Shown here piece by piece: positions 38,672 through 49,678 of a stretch of 64,000 nucleotides of DNA. The translations under genes and the position numbers were made by a program. Below the pieces are notes generated by a model. That model was not told the DNA's origin, searched no databases, and saw nothing but the letters and a program-made list of their open reading frames with translations. The number at the start of each line of letters is the position of its first letter. The first letter of the stretch is position 1. The DNA comes from Nitrosomonas cryotolerans ATCC 49181 (GTDB taxonomy: Bacteria; Pseudomonadota; Gammaproteobacteria; Burkholderiales; Nitrosomonadaceae), in contig NZ_FSRO01000001.1 of NCBI RefSeq assembly GCF_900143275.1, positions 310,001 to 374,000 of the forward strand. Direction: 5' to 3'.

Positions 38672-39370
38672 TCAGGCATCTTTTTTAGTTTCACCCGACT
38701 TATGCTGATCTTTGATACCTGTCAGTATGCCGCTGGCAATTTCACGAATCAGGTTTGCTGTTGTATGAGCTAAATGTGTACCAACGTCAAGCTGATCATG
38801 GCCGATTGATGCCGTCTGCTGAGCAAAGATTGCCAGGGTTTCTTTGAGCTGCTCGCCGACTGCTGTTCCATTGCGTTTAGCATGATTAATAAAATCATGT
38901 AGTGTGTCTGAAACTAAGCCTTTGGTAGCTGTAGCCGCGTCTTGTAAGGTCTCAAGTAATAAACCCTCCAGGCTTTCCAGGTCAGTGCGCGTACGAGTCA
39001 GCTCTTGGTCAGAGTATTTTTGTGCGCGGCTCGCTGCTTCTTCTACGGCGAGTTTAGAGGCCTCTGCAAACTTTGCTAGTGCTGAATCCAACCCGGTAAT
39101 GGTTTCAGTGATTTGTGTTTTTGCTGTTTGTGTTTGATTGGTTGTCTGTTGTAATTGTTGGTTTACACCTTGATGTGCTCCTTGCATAACAGCTGTTACG
39201 ATGCGGCGTAAGGATTCGAAATCAAGGCTATCTGCATTCATTGCTTTGAGTGTCAGGTGTTGTACAGTCTCCTGAATATGAGTGCCTTCTGCAACAGCAT
39301 GACGTATTTCAGTTTCGAGTGTAGCCATATCGATATTGTGGCCAGCTGCGTTACTGTTTTTATTTTGCAT
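38672..39370 (-). CDS. Alanine-rich helical protein (DUF6781-like)
   Basis: About 232 residues from the ATG at 39370, which has GGAG eleven bases before it. An in-frame ATG at 39385 would place that GGAG inside the gene. The protein is almost all amphipathic helix with many Ala, Thr, Gln and Glu (QQLQQTTNQTQTAKTQITETI; ALAKFAEASKLAVEEAASRAQKYS) and resembles phasin-like or DUF6781 proteins. No signal peptide and no Cys. The family name is from general resemblance, not certain. Convergent with rdgC and 30 bp downstream of serS. Confidence 0.7.
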   Translation of the reverse strand: MQNKNSNAAGHNIDMATLETEIRHAVAEGTHIQETVQHLTLKAMNADSLDFESLRRIVTAVMQGAHQGVNQQLQQTTNQTQTAKTQITETITGLDSALAKFAEASKLAVEEAASRAQKYSDQELTRTRTDLESLEGLLLETLQDAATATKGLVSDTLHDFINHAKRNGTAVGEQLKETLAIFAQQTASIGHDQLDVGTHLAHTTANLIREIASGILTGIKDQHKSGETKKDA

Positions 39371-39414
39371 GATGAGAAGCTCCATTAAATAAAGATATAT
39401 TTATATCACTATGC

Positions 39415-40903
<1,489 letters not shown>

Positions 40904-41192
40904 TCCGCATAACTGTGCCTTAAATATTTTTATGCTTATTGCTTATGTATGGCTCATAAAATTGATAACTTAAAAATATCAAGCCACCCATAAAACCAGT
41001 TATGTATAAATTTTATCTATGCTGAGACGATAGTCTAATTTTATTTCAATATCCTGAATACAGAGAATATTTCGATTATCTTATGCTTTATATCCTGAAA
41101 AGACAGGTATGGGATCTTATTTGATGCAAGTGCCTTGGTTCAGGATAAACTGACTATAAAGAAAGAATCCATTGTAAATTATAAAAGATATG

Positions 41193-42506
41193 CTACGTTC
41201 CTTTTTTCATTTGTTTATCTAATTTACGTAGGTTTGCTAATTTTTCTAAAATCTTTGATTCTAATCCATATTTTGTTGGATGATAAAAGCTGATTTCCGG
41301 CATTTCGTCTGGAAAATAATTTTCTCCAGCAACATAGGCTTCTGGATAATCATGAGCATAGCGATATGCTTGTCCAAACCCCACTTCTTTCGTTAATTTG
41401 GTTGGTGCATTACGCAGATGTAGTGGTACCGAACGCGATTGATCCTGGGAAACAAAATTCCGCATCTTGTTATATGCCAGATAAGCCGCATTACTTTTAG
41501 GCGCACAGGCAAGATACAGTACTGCTTGCGCTAATGCCAATTCACCTTCCGGACTGCCTAGTCGTTCATAAATTTCGCAGGCATCGAGTGCTATGCGTGT
41601 TGCACGAGGGTCGGCTATGCCAATATCTTCTACTGATACACGAATCAAGCGTCGCCCAATATAAAGTGGGTCCGCTCCACCATCCAGCATTCGGCACAAC
41701 CAATAGAGTGCAGCATCTGGAGAAGATCCACGTATGGATTTGTGTAATGCGGATATCTGATCATAAAACTCGTCACCTCTTTTATCGAAACGGCGCGCAC
41801 TACGAGAAAGTGAATGTTGGGCATAATCCATATCAATTTTTGTGATGCCTTCAGTCTTGGCCGCACTGTTTATTTGCTCTAATAAATTGAGTAATCGTCT
41901 CGCGTCCCCATCAGCGAATTCAATTAACAAGCGTCTTGCCTCATCAGAGAAATATAGATTCTGCAGCACAAGATTTTCTGTTCGCTTAAATAAGAGGGCT
42001 AATTCTGTTTCTGATAAGCTCGTTAGAATATAAACCTGAACACGCGAGAGCAGGGCACAATTCACCGAAAAAGAAGGATTTTCTGTTGTTGCACCAACAA
42101 AAGTTAATAAGCCTTGTTCGACATGTGGCAGAAAGGCATCTTGTTGTGATTTATTAAAACGATGTGCTTCATCTACAAAAAGAATCGTATGACGTCCGGT
42201 CTGCTGCAAGGTGATTTGTGCTTGTTCAATGGCATGCCGGATATCCTTTATTCCTGATAACACTGCAGATAATGCGATAAATTCAGCATTAAATATGACA
42301 GACATCATGCGTGCTAAGGTGGTTTTTCCCGTGCCGGGTGGGCCCCATAACAGCATTGAATGCGGCTTTCCGGCTTCGAATGCGAGGCGCAGCGGCTTAC
42401 CCGTGCCCAGTAAATGTCTCTGACCGATAAAATCCTGTAGGCTTTTGGGACGTAACTGTTCTGCTAGCGGACGTGCCGGTTCGTGATTGGTAAACAGGTC
42501 AGTCAC
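41193..42506 (-). CDS. rarA: Replication-associated recombination protein A
   Basis: 437-residue AAA+ ATPase (RarA/MgsA) acting at stalled replication forks. [22 protein letters not shown] start, Walker [14 protein letters not shown] near residue 56, Walker [17 protein letters not shown] near 108, sensor 1 GATTENPSF, and the C-terminal MgsA tetramerisation domain ([18 protein letters not shown]). The start overlaps the lolA stop by eight bases, indicating co-transcription. Confidence 0.95.
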   Translation of the reverse strand: MTDLFTNHEPARPLAEQLRPKSLQDFIGQRHLLGTGKPLRLAFEAGKPHSMLLWGPPGTGKTTLARMMSVIFNAEFIALSAVLSGIKDIRHAIEQAQITLQQTGRHTILFVDEAHRFNKSQQDAFLPHVEQGLLTFVGATTENPSFSVNCALLSRVQVYILTSLSETELALLFKRTENLVLQNLYFSDEARRLLIEFADGDARRLLNLLEQINSAAKTEGITKIDMDYAQHSLSRSARRFDKRGDEFYDQISALHKSIRGSSPDAALYWLCRMLDGGADPLYIGRRLIRVSVEDIGIADPRATRIALDACEIYERLGSPEGELALAQAVLYLACAPKSNAAYLAYNKMRNFVSQDQSRSVPLHLRNAPTKLTKEVGFGQAYRYAHDYPEAYVAGENYFPDEMPEISFYHPTKYGLESKILEKLANLRKLDKQMKKGT

Positions 42507-43125
42507 TGATTACATCCGAGCCATCGGGAGGAATAAAGTGAAAGAGACTGGCAGGTAAATTCGGGTTTTTATCCAGGTTTGAAAAGGTAAGTAGCGTGGT
42601 TTGGCCAAAACTATCGCGTAACACCATGATCTTTAAAGATCCCTTCATGGAAAAACCAAGCTGTATGAATTCAAATGTACTCTCCTTGTTTTTCGGACTG
42701 GCTTCCAGCCATTCTAGCTGATCCTGTTGACCCATCTCGGTGAGCGAGAAATTAGCCTCGATAGTGCTATTGCCAGCTAATAATGCGGCTGGACTACTAC
42801 CGATAGCCAGATCGAGTGTGCGTATCGTAACCTGATTGAGATCTCGATCATAAAACCATACCTGGATGCCGTCCCCAACAATTAATTGTTCGTAAGGTTT
42901 CTCATATGTCCAGCGAAATTTATTGGGGCGTTCAAACTGCATGATGCCACTCGATTTTTGTATGATTTTTGAGTTTCTGTCGAGTAAAATTTGAGAAAAT
43001 GTGGCGCGTGCGGTACGGGTTTCTTGGATAAAAGTTTTTAAACTATCTAAAGCAGCCGCGTGCACAAGGACTGGAAGTAAATAAATAAGGAAAAAGAAGA
43101 AAAAGTTACAGCTTAATCGGTTCAT
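42499..43125 (-). CDS. lolA: Outer-membrane lipoprotein carrier protein LolA
   Basis: Periplasmic chaperone that ferries lipoproteins from LolCDE to the outer membrane. 208 residues with a signal peptide (about 1-23, ending VHAAA). Conserved ARATFSQILLDRNSK, GIMQFERPNKFRWTYEKPYEQLIVGDG and VWFYDRDLNQVT segments. Between ftsK and rarA on the same strand. Confidence 0.94.
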   Translation of the reverse strand: MNRLSCNFFFFFLIYLLPVLVHAAALDSLKTFIQETRTARATFSQILLDRNSKIIQKSSGIMQFERPNKFRWTYEKPYEQLIVGDGIQVWFYDRDLNQVTIRTLDLAIGSSPAALLAGNSTIEANFSLTEMGQQDQLEWLEASPKNKESTFEFIQLGFSMKGSLKIMVLRDSFGQTTLLTFSNLDKNPNLPASLFHFIPPDGSDVISD

Positions 43126-43176
43126 AATATCCTGAAAAATAAGGGTCGATTATCAGTAAATAATTGGAGACAATGA

Positions 43177-45729
43177 TTATTCATTGCGCGATGGAACGAG
43201 CACTTCCCGGTTCCCATTACTTTGCATGGCTGATACAAGACCGGTACGCTCCATTTCCTCGATTAAGCGTGCTGCACGATTATAGCCAATACGTAAATTC
43301 CTTTGTACCAGAGAGATCGAAGCCCGGCGAGTTTTAATGACCATTGCGACAGCTTCATCATAGAGTGGATCACTTTCATTTCTTGCTTGTCTGTTCTGCT
43401 CATTATGGTTAGCAACCTCACTTTCTTCTTCACTTGTATTGAGTATTTCTTCTACATAGCATGCTTCACCGTGTTCTTTGAGATATTCAACTACTTTATG
43501 TACTTCATGATCGGCGACATAAGCGCCGTGAACGCGTTGTGGATAACCGCTGCCGGGTGGTAAATAAAGCATGTCGCCCTGGCCAAGTAATGCTTCCGCA
43601 CCCATCTGATCCAAAATAGTGCGTGAATCAATTTTACTGGATACTTGAAATGCAATTCTGGTGGGAATATTGGCTTTGATTAGACCTGTAATGACATCCA
43701 CGGAAGGTCGTTGAGTGGCTAGTAGTAAATGAATACCGGCGGCACGGGCTTTTTGTGCTAGCCTGGCAATCAAGTGTTCCACTTTTTTGCCGACGACCAT
43801 CATCATGTCGGCCAGCTCATCAATTACAACGACAATCAGCGGTAATTCTTCCAGGTATTCTGGCGTATCTGCAGTGAGTGGATTGAGTAGCGGTTCATTT
43901 TGTTTTATCGCATCGCGTATCTTCTGATTGTAACCGTCGAGATTGCGTACACCCAGAGAAGACATGAGTTTATAGCGTCGCTCCATTTCTGCTACACACC
44001 AGCGCAACGCATTAGATGCCTCGCTCATATCGGTTACAACAGGCGCTAATAAATGCGGAATACCTTCATAAACAGATAATTCGAGCATCTTGGGGTCCAC
44101 CAGAATCAGACGTACCTGATCAGGGGTCGTTTTATAGATTAAACTTAAAATGATGGCATTGATTGCGACTGATTTTCCTGATCCCGTTGTTCCTGCTACT
44201 AATGCATGAGGCATTTTTGCCAGATCGGAAACCACTGGACGTCCACTGATATCTTTACCTAGTGCGATAGTTAATACTGAGCTCTTATCAGTATAAGCCT
44301 GGGAGCTGAGAACTTCCGATAAACGAACCATTTGTCGTTTTGGGTTAGGAATCTCAAGCCCCATATAGGTTTTTCCTGGGATTGTCTCAACAACGCGTAT
44401 ACTTGCTACCGAGAGTGCGCGTGCCAAATCTTTGATTAAGTTTATGATTTGGCTTCCTTTTACCCCGACAGCTGGTTCTATCTCATAACGTGTGATCACG
44501 GGTCCAGGATAGGCAGTCACTACGCTAACTTCCACACCGAACTCTTTTAATTTACGTTCAATTAAACGTGACGTAAATTCAAGCATATCTTGAGATACAA
44601 CTTCGACGTCTTGTTGTGGTTCATCCAGTAGATGTAAGGGAGGCAAGGACGAACCCAGTATCTCTGAAGATGCGGTAGTTTGTTTCTCTTTGATGATGCG
44701 AGAGGGTTTTGGCGCAATTGCTGCAGCCGGCTTATCTGGAGTGATTGCAGCAGCTGGCTTATCTGGAGTGATTGCAGCAGGTGGCTCATCTGGAGCAATT
44801 GCAGCAGGTGGCTTATCTGGAGTGATTGCAGCAGGTGGCTCATCTGGAGCGATTGCAGCAGGTGGTTTATCTGGAGTGATTGCAGCGGCTAGCCTGTCTG
44901 GATCGACTATAGTCGGTGGTTTGCTTGATACGATAGTAGCAGGCGGTTCATTTGAAACAGTTGTAGTAGCCAGTTTGACATGAAGTGGAAGATATTCTTC
45001 AACATCTTCAGCATATTTTGTTTTATCTCCGACTAGTTTTTTGCTTTTTTGTGATAAAACGACTCCGAGTCGTTTATCTTGCTGAGCTTGCCAGAATTTA
45101 ATAATAGATGAGAAACAATTCTCAATGGTTTCGCCAATTTTTTCTACAAAACGTACCCATGATAAGCCAGTGAACAGACTAAAACCAATTGCAATTAATA
45201 TTAATAATGTCAATGTTGCACCAGTAAAACCGATTGCCTGCGATAGATTGTTACTGATAATCTCGCCTAGCATACCGCCGGGCACCCGTGGTAATGATAC
45301 ATTTATCGTATAGAACCGTAAGGACTCGAGGCCACTACTTGCTGTCAGTAGGATAATAAAACCGGCTGCTGAAAGGAGCAGTGAGCGCTTGTCAAATATT
45401 CCGGAAATGTCAAGATGGCGGTAGCTCCAGGATACGACACAGGTAAAAAATATCACCGACCACCAAGCTGAAATACCGAATAAATACAACAGTAGATCTG
45501 CAAGCCATGCACCTGCATATCCACCTGCGTTTCTTATTTGATTAAGATCGCCACTGTGTGACCAGCTTGGATCAGTCTGATCATAACTATAAAATATCAT
45601 GGTGAGATAGAGAGCGACACCTATTAGTACAAACCATCTAGCCTCACGCAATAGTTTTGAAACTCTAGATGGGAGGGGGTTGCCGTTTGTCTTTTTAGCC
45701 ATTGACTTGTTAATAAAACTCATGGGCAT
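43177..45729 (-). CDS. ftsK: DNA translocase FtsK
   Basis: Septal DNA pump for chromosome segregation. 850 residues: four or five membrane helices in the first ~190 residues, a Pro/Ala-rich linker at about 255-345, the alpha/beta motor with Walker [13 protein letters not shown] near 500 and Walker [18 protein letters not shown] near 625, [21 protein letters not shown], and a C-terminal gamma winged helix ([23 protein letters not shown]) that reads KOPS. The linker holds a 9-residue tandem repeat. MAKKTNG at residue 10 is an alternative start; no ribosome binding site decides it. Head of the ftsK-lolA-rarA-serS run. Confidence 0.95.
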   Translation of the reverse strand: MPMSFINKSMAKKTNGNPLPSRVSKLLREARWFVLIGVALYLTMIFYSYDQTDPSWSHSGDLNQIRNAGGYAGAWLADLLLYLFGISAWWSVIFFTCVVSWSYRHLDISGIFDKRSLLLSAAGFIILLTASSGLESLRFYTINVSLPRVPGGMLGEIISNNLSQAIGFTGATLTLLILIAIGFSLFTGLSWVRFVEKIGETIENCFSSIIKFWQAQQDKRLGVVLSQKSKKLVGDKTKYAEDVEEYLPLHVKLATTTVSNEPPATIVSSKPPTIVDPDRLAAAITPDKPPAAIAPDEPPAAITPDKPPAAIAPDEPPAAITPDKPAAAITPDKPAAAIAPKPSRIIKEKQTTASSEILGSSLPPLHLLDEPQQDVEVVSQDMLEFTSRLIERKLKEFGVEVSVVTAYPGPVITRYEIEPAVGVKGSQIINLIKDLARALSVASIRVVETIPGKTYMGLEIPNPKRQMVRLSEVLSSQAYTDKSSVLTIALGKDISGRPVVSDLAKMPHALVAGTTGSGKSVAINAIILSLIYKTTPDQVRLILVDPKMLELSVYEGIPHLLAPVVTDMSEASNALRWCVAEMERRYKLMSSLGVRNLDGYNQKIRDAIKQNEPLLNPLTADTPEYLEELPLIVVVIDELADMMMVVGKKVEHLIARLAQKARAAGIHLLLATQRPSVDVITGLIKANIPTRIAFQVSSKIDSRTILDQMGAEALLGQGDMLYLPPGSGYPQRVHGAYVADHEVHKVVEYLKEHGEACYVEEILNTSEEESEVANHNEQNRQARNESDPLYDEAVAMVIKTRRASISLVQRNLRIGYNRAARLIEEMERTGLVSAMQSNGNREVLVPSRNE
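44710..44890 (-). repeat. 27-bp in-frame tandem repeat in the ftsK linker
   Basis: About 6.7 copies of a 27-bp unit, coding for alternating nine-residue units such as PAAITPDKP and PAAIAPDEP. The unit length keeps the frame, so copy-number change would lengthen or shorten the flexible linker without breaking the protein. Confidence 0.9.
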
Positions 45730-46309
45730 GTCAGAAGAGTGGAATTTGATTATGTATTATTTTTAGTGAATTATATAAGAGAGCTGACGAGCAGATCTGA
45801 TCGGGTATTTGGTTTATTGTGTAGTTTAGTTGTCCTGCTTAAATGACCGCAAATAGTTCCGATATGTACTGTTGTTTAATAAAATTCTTTTTTATAAAAA
45901 ATAAAAAGCTATGCGGGCAGTAAATATCCCATAATGTAATTTTGATGCGATAGCCTGTTTTCCCCACGGTTAATGCAGAATAAATATTCTGTTCATATTT
46001 TATGTGACAGGATCTAAGAAAATTAATCTGAGAATATAATGATCTGTAGTATTAATTAAATTTAGATTCGTCAATATAATTTATTAATTTTATTTGAGGT
46101 AAATGCTGGTCGCGAAGTTTATTGTTAGCATTGCCCTATATTATAGGCTTGGTTTTGTTATTTTTGTGTGGATGGGGTTATTTAACCTGATCTTGGTCGA
46201 GATAAAATTGCAGGCACGCGTAATCAATCTTTGTCGATTGCATACGGTAAGGTCGAACCTTGGATTCCTGCCTTGTTTTTTGATGCGAATAAGGCCTCTT
46301 CTACCTCTT
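45730..46309. other. AT-rich intergenic region upstream of ftsK
   Basis: 580 bp with no gene I can support. A 78-codon plus-strand frame at 46103-46339 overlaps the end of the RDD gene and has no recognisable content. The ftsK promoter should lie at the left of this gap. Confidence 0.5.
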
Positions 46310-46732
46310 TTAAGTTTTCACGATTCGAGTGCCTGCTAACCTGTCATGTAAAAACTGATGCTCGCGATCGAACAGTGCCCAGAAGATACCAAAGCCAAAA
46401 AAAGTAATGCCAGTTACTGCAAATAGATAACGCGTTATTGCTTGTCGCTTTCCAAGATGATCTCCGTCAACTGTGACCACGCGCATTTTCCAGGTTTGCA
46501 TCGCCAGTGTCTGTCCGCCATGCGTCCAGAACCAGATAAAATAGATTCCCATGATAACTAATAAGTAAAATTGAAATAATGGCCTGAAATATACGGCATG
46601 CGTATCACGAAAAATAAGATGAAAAATGAAGCTGGCAATAAACAAGACTGCGAGCAGAAGTAGAGATTCATAGATCATGCTGACGAGTCGTCGCCAAAAT
46701 CCGGGTGTTGTCTTTTCCATAATTGTTTTCAA
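46310..46732 (-). CDS. RDD-family membrane protein
   Basis: 140 residues with three hydrophobic helices. The defining residues are present: Arg and Asp of the first helix region (GFWRRLVSMIYESLLLLAVLF, where E replaces D of the typical R-x-x-A-x-x-D), and FWTHGGQTLAMQTWKMRVVTVDG with RYLFAVTG. Function of the family is generally unknown. Divergent from tonB across a 448-bp gap. Confidence 0.83.
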   Translation of the reverse strand: MKTIMEKTTPGFWRRLVSMIYESLLLLAVLFIASFIFHLIFRDTHAVYFRPLFQFYLLVIMGIYFIWFWTHGGQTLAMQTWKMRVVTVDGDHLGKRQAITRYLFAVTGITFFGFGIFWALFDREHQFLHDRLAGTRIVKT

Positions 46733-46895
46733 GAGATAACGTTTGCGTCATCTTGATATGATATTAAGTTGATTAAAAGAGTTGCCCGCAAAGATTGAAA
46801 GGCATCGTGTGCATTGAGTATTCGCTAGTAGAGATAGTATTGCAACAATGAGGGTAATTCAACAGAGTAATTAATTTTAGTGTTAGTTAGTGATT

Positions 46896-46908
46896 GATAA
46901 TTATTATC
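46896..46908. promoter_or_regulatory. Fur-box-like 6-1-6 palindrome
   Basis: GATAATTATTATC is a perfect 6-1-6 inverted repeat matching the core of the Fur consensus (GATAAT-N-ATTATC). It lies in the 46733-47180 gap, 272 bp before tonB and 163 bp from the divergent RDD start. Fur control of TonB-ExbBD genes is common. The distance from tonB is greater than usual, so the promoter would have to lie well upstream. Nothing else was identified in this gap. Confidence 0.55.
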
Positions 46909-47180
46909 GTTTGCGTTATTCTTGCTTTTTCATAAAGAGCGAAAAGGCTGCTTTTATTAAAATGAGCCTCTTTAATAAGGTTTGGGCTCATAGCAACCCT
47001 TATTCATGCCTGATTGTAAAATAGATACTGAGCATGGATCTAACCTTTATTTTAATATAGTGCCTAAAATCGCACTATATCGCTTGCCAGCATATTAATA
47101 ATCAAGAACAAAATTACTGGAGAGTTTCTGTTTACTTTGTCTGATCAATCCAAAGTTTATCGAGAATTGGTTATTTTGTA

Positions 47181-47912
47181 ATGCGATTATTATCCCGGAA
47201 AAATGTTGAGTACTTGGGTGCGCGGCGAAATTTAATTTCTCTGCCTGGATTATTATTTGTTCTCGCTGTTCATGGGTTGTTGTTTTACATTCTTTGGAAT
47301 CAGCGACCTACTCCACCGTCACCACCAACAGTGACCTTGTTTGCCGAAATGATTGCTGCACCGGTTCCGAAAGTTATACCAAAAGCGGAAACAGTGTTAC
47401 CTAAACCGACTATACCTCAGCCTATCAATAAGCCAAAATCCAAACCGAGCCAGCATCGTTTAGTGGCGGAAGCGCCGTTGTTGCCTAAGAAAGAACCGGT
47501 TGTGGCGCCATTAGAGCCAGAATTAAAACCGGAGTTGGAATCCGAACCGGAATTGGAGCCTGCGGCGCCGGTTGAGTCAGCAGCGGTCACTTCGCCGCCG
47601 GTACAAATGGACACCGGGCCGGTTAAATTGTCGTCGGAACTATCGGTTTCTTGTCCCAAGCTGGCTGCACCAGCTTACCCGCCAATTTCGCGGCGCATGG
47701 GCGAGGAGGGTAAGTTGGTATTGCGCGTGGAGCTAGATGAAAATGGCCGTATATATGATGCACAGGTTGCTGAAAGCAGTGGTCATACACGCCTGGATAA
47801 TGCTGCATTGGATGCGGTAAAAAGCTGGCAGTGTAGGCCATCGCTTCGTAATGGCCAGCCGGTAAGAGCTGTCGCATTACAACCCTTTAACTTTGTATTG
47901 CAAGGAAATTAA
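47181..47912 (+). CDS. tonB: TonB-family energy transducer
   Basis: Periplasm-spanning protein that transmits proton-motive force to outer-membrane receptors. 243 residues: one N-terminal membrane helix (about 20-39), a Pro/Glu/Lys-rich spacer (about 48-140), and a C-terminal TonB domain (AYPPISRRMGEEGKLVLRVELDENG ... SSGHTRLDNAALDAVKSWQCRP). Followed 4 bp later by exbB, then exbD and a FecR-like gene. Confidence 0.92.
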   Translation: MRLLSRKNVEYLGARRNLISLPGLLFVLAVHGLLFYILWNQRPTPPSPPTVTLFAEMIAAPVPKVIPKAETVLPKPTIPQPINKPKSKPSQHRLVAEAPLLPKKEPVVAPLEPELKPELESEPELEPAAPVESAAVTSPPVQMDTGPVKLSSELSVSCPKLAAPAYPPISRRMGEEGKLVLRVELDENGRIYDAQVAESSGHTRLDNAALDAVKSWQCRPSLRNGQPVRAVALQPFNFVLQGN

Positions 47913-47916
47913 TCTC

Positions 47917-48675
47917 ATGGAAAAAGGACTCGGTTTCGCTCAATTTTTTGCTCAGATAGACGGTGTTGGTATCAGCGTACTGGTACTGTTACTGTCTCTT
48001 TCGGTTGCGAGCTGGTATCTGATTATTACGAAAAGCATAGCTAACTTTATTGCCAAACGAAGAGCAGAAACTTTTCTTAAACATTTCTGGAATGTTGATT
48101 CTTTGCAAGATGTCAATATAACACCCAATAATTCAGTACCCAATAATGCCTTTGCAGAACTGGCAAAGCTGGGTATAGATGCCGCAGCAGATTCCAGGAT
48201 GCACGGTTCACAAAAATTAGCCGCGGCGGGTGGAACAAGTGAGTTTCTTACGCGTGCACTGCGCAATGGTATCGATCAAGAAGCTACTCGTGTCGAGAAT
48301 GGTCTTACATTGATCGCATCTGCGGGTTCAGCTGCGCCTTATATCGGCTTGTTCGGTACCGTATGGAGTATTTATCACGCCCTGATGCAAATTGGTCTTT
48401 CCGGCCAGGGCTCACTTGATAAGGTAGCGGGCCCTGTGGGAGAGGCATTAATCATGACTGCATTAGGATTGGCCGTGGCTATTCCAGCTGTTTTAGCTTA
48501 TAACGCTTTTGTACGACGTAATCGTATTTGGCTGGCACGTTTGGATGCTTTTGCTCATGACTTGTTTATATTGATTACAGTCGGTAATAAGGATGATACG
48601 GTTACGGCACAGCCACTTAAACTTCATACGTTTTCATCAGAAGTGACACCGACAATGACGGATGAGGCACAATAA
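47917..48675 (+). CDS. exbB: ExbB proton channel subunit
   Basis: MotA/TolQ/ExbB family membrane protein that powers TonB. About 252 residues from the ATG at 47917; an in-frame TTG 24 bp upstream overlaps tonB and is less likely. First helix GISVLVLLLSLSVASWYLII, and the conserved LIASAGSAAPYIGLFGTVWSIYHAL and GPVGEALIMTALGLAVAIPAVLAYN segments. Its stop shares bases with the exbD start (TAATG). Confidence 0.93.
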   Translation: MEKGLGFAQFFAQIDGVGISVLVLLLSLSVASWYLIITKSIANFIAKRRAETFLKHFWNVDSLQDVNITPNNSVPNNAFAELAKLGIDAAADSRMHGSQKLAAAGGTSEFLTRALRNGIDQEATRVENGLTLIASAGSAAPYIGLFGTVWSIYHALMQIGLSGQGSLDKVAGPVGEALIMTALGLAVAIPAVLAYNAFVRRNRIWLARLDAFAHDLFILITVGNKDDTVTAQPLKLHTFSSEVTPTMTDEAQ

Positions 48676-49094
48676 TGGCATTTGGTAGCGTGAATGAGCG
48701 TGGACGCCAGGCACCCATGGCTGAGATTAATGTCGTGCCATTAGTGGATGTCATGCTGGTATTATTAATTATTTTTATTATTACGGCACCATTACTGACA
48801 CACTCGGTGAAAATTGATCTACCAAAAGCGGCAAGTAATCCCAATATGACGCAACCAGATCATATTGAACTTGCTATTCGTGCTGATAGTAGTCTTTTCT
48901 GGAATGGCGAGCCAGTTGAACGGGAACAGTTGGCAGCACGTTTTAATCGAGTTGTCGGAGAAGCACCTGAGACGGAGCTGCATATTCGTGCAGATAAATT
49001 AGTGCATTATGAACATGTCGCGCGTGTCATGAGCATGGCAGCAAAAATGGGAATAGCAAAAATCGGGTTTATTACAGACCCATCACAAGAATAG
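48675..49094 (+). CDS. exbD: ExbD biopolymer transport protein
   Basis: 139 residues. The single membrane helix carries the proton-relay Asp in MAEINVVPLVDVMLVLLIIFII (Asp near residue 25), followed by the periplasmic domain (IELAIRADSSLFWNGEPVE, HIRADKLVHYEHVARVMSMAAKMGI). Overlaps exbB and precedes the FecR-like gene. Confidence 0.95.
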   Translation: MAFGSVNERGRQAPMAEINVVPLVDVMLVLLIIFIITAPLLTHSVKIDLPKAASNPNMTQPDHIELAIRADSSLFWNGEPVEREQLAARFNRVVGEAPETELHIRADKLVHYEHVARVMSMAAKMGIAKIGFITDPSQE

Positions 49095-49107
49095 GTTTCA
49101 TAGCGAT

Positions 49108-49644
49108 ATGAACGAACTGAAGGAACCAGGCTCTTCTTTATTGCGTCGCAGAAAATTTATTTTCCCTTTTCTCAGTGTGTTAATCGTCATGTTAGTGGGT
49201 TCTTTAATTTTCATCGTGCCACCGCCGATAGACACCCAATTGCATGAAACAGCTTCTGGGAAATATTTGACTGTTGCGGTTACACCGGATATTACCATTA
49301 GTCTGGATAGCAATAGCGTGATTGCAGTTACCAAGAGTGAACCATTAAGAGTTGAACTATTACAGGGAAATGCTTATTTTGATGTAAAAAATAAGCCCGC
49401 GGATGGCCATAAGCTAGAAATAATATTAGGTAAAGTGCGTTTTCGGGATATTGGTACGCGTTTTAGCCTTGAAACCATAAAGAATGGTGGAAGCCTGGCC
49501 ATAATGAGTGGGCAAGTAGAAATGCATCTGGATACTCAGATACATTTGATTGAAGCGGGCCAGCGCGTTTATTTTGATAATTTACAGCTGGTTGAAAAAT
49601 CAACCATTATTGATGTGGATATTGCGCCGTGGCGTTATCGTTAA
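49108..49644 (+). CDS. FecR-domain membrane protein
   Basis: 178 residues: an N-terminal membrane helix (about 18-38) and a FecR-type domain (ITISLDSNSVIAVTKSEPLRVELLQGNAYFDVKN ... GKVRFRDIGTRFSLE ... GGSLAIMSGQVEMHL). Classical FecR proteins are longer, with an N-terminal cytoplasmic DUF4880 domain that contacts a FecI sigma factor; this one lacks it, and no sigma factor or receptor gene is adjacent. A role in TonB-dependent signalling is inferred from its place 13 bp after exbD. Confidence 0.8.
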   Translation: MNELKEPGSSLLRRRKFIFPFLSVLIVMLVGSLIFIVPPPIDTQLHETASGKYLTVAVTPDITISLDSNSVIAVTKSEPLRVELLQGNAYFDVKNKPADGHKLEIILGKVRFRDIGTRFSLETIKNGGSLAIMSGQVEMHLDTQIHLIEAGQRVYFDNLQLVEKSTIIDVDIAPWRYR

Positions 49645-49678
49645 CAGTAATGATTGGTATATGACGATGAGTCTGCGA

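Noticed and set aside
44690..44983. Plus-strand repetitive frame opposite ftsK
   Set aside because: It is a shadow of the 27-bp tandem repeat; the minus-strand ftsK reading is conserved and explains the sequence.
46103..46339. 78-codon plus-strand frame with a hydrophobic start and GAGG before the ATG
   Set aside because: It overlaps the end of the RDD gene on the opposite strand, has no recognisable content, and its second half is only the complement of that gene and its flank.
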